In this document: piece after piece, positions 60,239 to 64,000 of the stretch
How the letters are laid out: each line of letters opens with the position of its first letter
How positions within the stretch are numbered: the stretch's first letter is position 1
DNA from: Clostridiales bacterium
Lineage (GTDB): Bacteria; Bacillota; Clostridia; Christensenellales; Aristaeellaceae
Direction: 5' to 3'
Assembly (NCBI GenBank): GCA_012728815.1
Contig: JAAYEI010000032.1
Location: forward strand, 1-64,000
DNA length: 64,000 nt
Translations under genes and position numbers: made by a program
Notes under the pieces: generated by a model
The model's database searches: none
Seen by the model: only the letters and a program-made list of their open reading frames with translations
Told to the model about the DNA's origin: nothing

Positions 60239-61558
60239 TCAATGGAACTGCGGCAGCCAGGGCACGAACTGGGTGAACATCTCGTCCACCATGGCGCGGA
60301 TTTCTTTCAGGCTGAGCACGGCGCTGGTGAGCGGGTCAAAGCAGATGGCCTGGTAGACCAGCTCGCGGTTGCCGGTGAGGCTGGCTTCCACCGCTATCTC
60401 CTCAATCTGGGCGCTCTGGCTGCACAGCAGGCCCAGCTGCCTGGGCAGGCTGCCCACATGGATGGGCTCCAGGCCGCGGCTGCTGGCCAGCACCGGCACC
60501 TCCACGCAGCAGCCCGGGGGCAGGTTGTCTATCAGCCCGGTGTTGCGCACGTTGCCGTTGAATTTGAACATGGTCTGGTCGCCGAAAATGGCGTTAAAGA
60601 TGTAGGCGGCGTATTCCTCCCCACGGTCCAGGTTGACGGGCTTTTTGAACCAGTCCTCAATCCCGGTCTGCCAGGTGTGCTTGCGCTGCTGGTATTCCCT
60701 GAGGATGAAGGCATGATGCCCCGGGTTCCAGCCGGTGCCGTGCATGCAGTACTGTTCAATCAAATCGGGCCGCTTGCGGAACCAGGCCACATACTCGCTG
60801 TTGTGGCCGGAGGACTCCGTCACATAGTAGCCCAGCGCCAGGTACAGCTCGTTGCGGACGATTTCCTCGTTGTAGACCTCCTCGTTTTCCCGGATGGCCT
60901 TGTCAATCAGCGGGTAGACATCCTGGCCCCGGTGGAGGAAATCCAGGTAGAAGGCCTGGTGGTTGATGCCCGCGCAGGTGTAGGAAATCTCCTCCTTGGG
61001 CAGGCCAATCCAGCGCGCCAGCATGGCCGCGGTGCCTTGCACGCTGTGGCACAGGCCGGTGGACACCAATTCGGGGTACTCGCCCTGCACCACCCGGCAG
61101 AGCATGGCCATGGGGTTGGTGTAGTTCAGGTAGACAGCATCCGGGCAGTAACGGCTGATGTCCCGGGCGATGTCCAGGATGGGGTTGACGGTGCGCAGGA
61201 AGCGGAAAATGCCGCTGGGCCCGCGGGTGTCCCCCACGTTGATGTCCACCCCGTACTTCTTGGGGATCAGGATGTCGTGCTGCCAGACATCCACATCCCC
61301 CGCCAGGATGGTGGTGACCACGCCGTGCGCGCCCTTGAGCGCGGCCACGCGGTCGGTGGTGGCCTCCACCCGGGCGGGGTACTGGCCCGCCTCCACGATG
61401 CGCTGCACCGCGCGGGTGATGGTGGCCAGGCGGCCCTGGTCGATGTCCATCAGGGTGATGGTGGCGTCCGCGAAGGCGGGGAAGGACAGCAGGTCGCGCA
61501 CCAGGCTGCGGGTGAACCCAAAGCTGCCCGCGCCGATGAACACAATTTTCTTGGACAT
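60239..61558 (-). CDS. GH4 glycosidase, NAD+/metal-dependent (alpha-galactosidase / alpha-uronidase type)
   Basis: 439-aa GH4 enzyme, which cleaves glycosides by an NAD+-dependent oxidation-elimination route with a divalent metal. The Rossmann start is [20 protein letters not shown] (residues 3-22). The metal cysteine motif is [10 protein letters not shown] (about 170-179), and the metal histidine is in [17 protein letters not shown] occurs in MelA-type alpha-galactosidases and alpha-galacturonidases/glucuronidases, so the sugar is not fixed. Start 61558 has AGGAGA 5 nt upstream. It is divergent from an MFS transporter. Confidence 0.9.
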   Translation of the reverse strand: MSKKIVFIGAGSFGFTRSLVRDLLSFPAFADATITLMDIDQGRLATITRAVQRIVEAGQYPARVEATTDRVAALKGAHGVVTTILAGDVDVWQHDILIPKKYGVDINVGDTRGPSGIFRFLRTVNPILDIARDISRYCPDAVYLNYTNPMAMLCRVVQGEYPELVSTGLCHSVQGTAAMLARWIGLPKEEISYTCAGINHQAFYLDFLHRGQDVYPLIDKAIRENEEVYNEEIVRNELYLALGYYVTESSGHNSEYVAWFRKRPDLIEQYCMHGTGWNPGHHAFILREYQQRKHTWQTGIEDWFKKPVNLDRGEEYAAYIFNAIFGDQTMFKFNGNVRNTGLIDNLPPGCCVEVPVLASSRGLEPIHVGSLPRQLGLLCSQSAQIEEIAVEASLTGNRELVYQAICFDPLTSAVLSLKEIRAMVDEMFTQFVPWLPQFH

Positions 61559-61607
61559 ATGGCTCTCCTGTTCGTTTATTTGGGCTATCTGCCGCTGTGT
61601 CGCCACG

Positions 61608-61613
61608 ATTATA
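61608..61613 (-). promoter_or_regulatory. -10 box of the GH4 gene
   Basis: A perfect TATAAT on the minus strand, 50 nt upstream of the GH4 start. No clear -35 at 16-18 bp, which suggests an activator is needed. Confidence 0.45.
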
Positions 61614-61701
61614 GCGCATCCCGGGTCGCGGCGGACCGCAAACAGGCTTTTTTCCTGTATACATCATGGAGGGACACCCTGTGTCCAGCGTCCGGTTCCG
61701 C

Positions 61702-61729
61702 TTGACTTTGCACCGGCAAACCGTATGAT
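61702..61729 (+). promoter_or_regulatory. Promoter of the MFS transporter
   Basis: TTGACT (61702-61707), a 16-bp spacer and TATGAT (61724-61729), 32 nt before the start codon. Confidence 0.65.
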
Positions 61730-61761
61730 GAAGCAGGCGCTTGGGCGCCTGGAGGATGAGG

Positions 61762-63018
61762 ATGCGGCACAGGCCAACCGCGCGGCGGTTTACAATTGAA
61801 TCGATCTTCGCGGGCATGCACTCCACCTACTGGATGTCCATGTGCGCTTTTTCCGGTTTCATGGCGGTTTACCTGGCCTTCAACGGCTTCAGCGACGCGC
61901 TGATTGGCCTGACCGCCTCGGCCATCTCGCTGATCACGATCATCTTCCAGCTGAGCGTGTCCTCCTTTTCGGACCGCCACCCCCACATCGCCCTCAAAAA
62001 AATCATCACCCTCATCTACCTGGGCATCCTGGCGCTGTTCACCACCCTGGCGCTGGTGCCGCTGCCCCTGGTGCTGATGCTGCTGGTCTACAGCCTGGCC
62101 GGCGGCTTCATCAGCGGCATGCCCGGGCTGTACAACGCGCAGATCATCCAGTTTGTCAACGCCGGCCTGCCCCTCAACCTGGGCTGGCCCCGCGGGGTGA
62201 GCGCGCTGGTCTATGCCATCTTTGCCTATTTCCTGGGGCTGCTGCTGGAAAGCTACCAGGTCAGCATCCTGATGCCCATCAGCCTGGTGTGCATTGTGGC
62301 GGCTGTCGTGCTGGTGCTGGTCATGCCCCGGCCGGAGCAGCTGGTGGATGACGAGCCCATCCAGGCCCTGGCCATGCCCCTGCCCAAGACCAGCCTGCGC
62401 CAGCTGCTGGGCGCCAGCCGGGTGATGCAGGTGTTTTTGCTGTCCGCTGTCTTCATGAGCGCCGGGCAGAGCAACATGATGCTGTTCCTGGCAAGGGTGG
62501 TGCAGTCCCGGGGCGGCGGGGAGGCCGCGCTGGGCCTGGCCATGTTCCTGCAGGCCGGGATGGAGATGCCCGCCATGTTCCTGACCCCGGCGCTGATGCG
62601 GCGTTTCCGCCCGCGGGCCATCCTGAGCTTTGCGGTCTTTTCCTATTTCATCAAGGCGCTCATCATCCACCTGTCCAGCGGCATGGGCGGGGTGTACGCG
62701 GCCATGGCCTACAGCGTGTTCTGCTTCGGGCTCTACGGCATCACCTCGGTCTATTTTGTCAATGGCATCGTGCACCAGAATGAGCGGGTGCGCGCCCAGT
62801 CCCTGGTGACCGCCAGCGGCGCGCTCAGCGCCATCATCAGCAACTCGGCCGCCGGCTGGGTGGTGCAGCGCCATGGCATCAACACCCTCAACCTGATCTG
62901 CGTCATCCTGCAGGCCATCGCCGCCGTGCTGATGGTCTACTGCGCCTACCTGCACCTGCAAAGCGAAAAAGCGCAGCGTACGGACGCCGCGCTTCCCTTT
63001 CCGCTGAAGCTGTCCTAA
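61762..63018 (+). CDS. MFS transporter
   Basis: 418-aa major facilitator protein with about 12 membrane segments. The first is WMSMCAFSGFMAVYLAFNGF; later ones include ALVYAIFAYFLGLLLESYQV and AAIAAVLMVYC-like ends. A short charged loop SSFSDRHPHIALKK after segment 2 corresponds to the MFS motif A position. The central loop (VMPRPEQLVDDEPIQALAMP) is cytoplasmic. The overall pattern is like sugar or nucleoside proton symporters. Start 61762 lies 6 nt after GGAGG. A sugar substrate fits the divergent GH4 gene. Confidence 0.85.
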   Translation: MRHRPTARRFTIESIFAGMHSTYWMSMCAFSGFMAVYLAFNGFSDALIGLTASAISLITIIFQLSVSSFSDRHPHIALKKIITLIYLGILALFTTLALVPLPLVLMLLVYSLAGGFISGMPGLYNAQIIQFVNAGLPLNLGWPRGVSALVYAIFAYFLGLLLESYQVSILMPISLVCIVAAVVLVLVMPRPEQLVDDEPIQALAMPLPKTSLRQLLGASRVMQVFLLSAVFMSAGQSNMMLFLARVVQSRGGGEAALGLAMFLQAGMEMPAMFLTPALMRRFRPRAILSFAVFSYFIKALIIHLSSGMGGVYAAMAYSVFCFGLYGITSVYFVNGIVHQNERVRAQSLVTASGALSAIISNSAAGWVVQRHGINTLNLICVILQAIAAVLMVYCAYLHLQSEKAQRTDAALPFPLKLS

Positions 63019-64000
63019 ACCTCTTTCACCCGATGGTACAGCCGCGACAGCGGCGCGATCAGCAGGCCGCCCATCACCAGGGCAATCAGGCCCAGCCAGC
63101 CGCCCAGGGCACGCAGATACAGCAGCTCCCGGCTGCGCAGGCTGACCAGGCCCGCGGCCCTGCTTTGGTTGTCCCAGAAGGTGCGGGCAATCTCCCGGGG
63201 TTCCACCAGGATGGCGGGCACCCACTCCGGGAAAACATAGACCACCTCCAGCAGCTGGGTAAAAGCAAACAGCAGCAGGGCCAGGCCGGCCCCGAACATC
63301 AGCGCGATGGCCAGGCCCACCAGGGCATAGCGGGGCAGCAGGCGCACCACATAATCCCGCTCAAGCCAGCCCCGGGCCCTGCTCACCAAACGGGCGGACA
63401 GCCGGGACGCCAGCTTCAGGCCGATCACCGCCAGCGCCATGCCCAGGGCGCACAGCAACGCCCTGAGCGGCAGCAGGGCCCGGTAGCTCTCCTTGACCAG
63501 GTCAATGGACTGGCCGGGCCGCCAGGCGTTGAGGGCGCTGGCCAGGCCCGAGCGTGTGCCGCTGCCGCCCTTGGGCACCAGGGTGGCAGCCATCACCTCA
63601 AAGCCGGACACCTGCTCAAAGGCCAGGAGCGGCACGCGCAGGCCGTATTCGGCCCGCTCCCCGGGCTGGCGGCTGTGGCGCACCACGCCCACCACGGTGA
63701 AGGGGGTGGACTGCAGCTCAAAGCGCATGCCCACCGGGTCGCCCTGGCGGAACAGCGCGATGGCCAGCGCCTCGTCAATCACGGCCACCGGGCGGCCCAG
63801 GTCCACCTCCTCCTGGTAGAGGTGGCGGCCGCTGACCAGCACGGCCTGGGGATAGGTGTGCAGCTGGCCGTACAGCGCGGTCAGCTCCGCCTGGGCGCTG
63901 CCGCCCTGCGGGGTGCTCAGGCCGGCGCCCGGCAAATGGGCGCTGAGCAGCGCGGCCGTATGGCTATCCCCTGTCTCCTCCAGCAGGCTGTCAAAGGAGT
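63015..64000 (-). CDS. MacB/FtsX-like ABC permease, C-terminal part (runs off the window)
   Basis: About 328 C-terminal residues are seen; the frame stays open to the right edge, so the start is outside. A MacB-type periplasmic core is present (SGRHLYQEEVDLGRPVAVID; LFRQGDPVGMRFELQSTPFT, then VVGVV). Three membrane segments follow (LLPLRALLCALGMALAVIGL; LVGLAIALMFGAGLALLLFA; LRALGGWLGLIALVMGGLLI). These proteins export peptides or lipids or act in signalling with an ATPase partner not seen here. The stop overlaps the MFS gene end by 4 nt. Confidence 0.8.
   Translation of the reverse strand, partial: SFDSLLEETGDSHTAALLSAHLPGAGLSTPQGGSAQAELTALYGQLHTYPQAVLVSGRHLYQEEVDLGRPVAVIDEALAIALFRQGDPVGMRFELQSTPFTVVGVVRHSRQPGERAEYGLRVPLLAFEQVSGFEVMAATLVPKGGSGTRSGLASALNAWRPGQSIDLVKESYRALLPLRALLCALGMALAVIGLKLASRLSARLVSRARGWLERDYVVRLLPRYALVGLAIALMFGAGLALLLFAFTQLLEVVYVFPEWVPAILVEPREIARTFWDNQSRAAGLVSLRSRELLYLRALGGWLGLIALVMGGLLIAPLSRLYHRVKEV

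Overview
The window is dense, G+C-rich (about two thirds by eye) bacterial DNA from an anaerobe of the Firmicutes, most likely the class Clostridia. The evidence is strong AGGAGG-type ribosome binding sites, sigma-A-like promoters, and Gram-positive gene types: PRPP-binding PurR, FloA/NfeD, PepV, PatB, HisK-type PHP phosphatase, LplB/YtcP sugar permeases, and purR-pth-mfd gene order. Corrinoid methyl transfer and a three-gene proton-translocating transhydrogenase also fit an anaerobe. No rRNA, tRNA, CRISPR array, insertion sequence or prophage was seen. Starts were chosen by ribosome binding site and family N-terminus, so several are shorter than the longest open frame. Functions are assigned from recognised motifs, without database searches.

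Region 1 (1-12.9 kb) is a glucuronoxylan utilisation locus. It holds the end of a GH10 xylanase, a GH67 alpha-glucuronidase, a two-permease sugar ABC importer with its binding protein, a GH2 enzyme, an MBL-fold hydrolase, and on the minus strand a GH3 beta-xylosidase/glucosidase followed by an AraC regulator. Two 21-bp-phased direct repeats sit next to the GH3 promoter.

Region 2 (13.0-24.5 kb) is an eight-gene plus-strand run. It starts with a corrinoid methyl-transfer module (URO-D-type methyltransferase, corrinoid protein, DUF2284 protein, ferredoxin-ASKHA activator). It continues without a visible terminator into histidine catabolism (FtcD, cyclodeaminase, HutU, HutI). HutH lies convergently behind a terminator and a Gfo/Idh oxidoreductase. 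This is the most interesting part of the window. The methylated substrate could be 4-O-methylglucuronate from the xylan locus or a methylated histidine feeding the Hut pathway.

Region 3 (24.6-43.3 kb) is mostly housekeeping: HAD phosphatase, RplS, NfeD-FloA with a sigma-W-like promoter, family-4 uracil-DNA glycosylase, a nucleotidyltransferase broken by a one-base frameshift, DegV, a TtcA-like protein, an inositol monophosphatase family enzyme, a PHP phosphatase, a PRPP synthetase in a four-gene operon with unknown envelope proteins, PurR-Pth-Mfd, and CorA.

Region 4 (43.3-51 kb) holds a uracil permease with an apparent leader-peptide attenuator, an autoregulated Zur-ZnuACB zinc operon, and UvrA with a probable SOS box in its promoter. 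Region 5 (51-57.2 kb) is a tightly overlapping seven-gene operon: membrane protein, rRNA pseudouridine synthase, methyltransferase, PatB-type lyase, PepV dipeptidase, DUF1667 protein and ManA. Region 6 (57.2-64 kb) has the pntB-pntA2-pntA1 transhydrogenase, a GH4 glycosidase divergent from an MFS transporter, and the 3' part of a MacB/FtsX-like permease that runs off the right edge.
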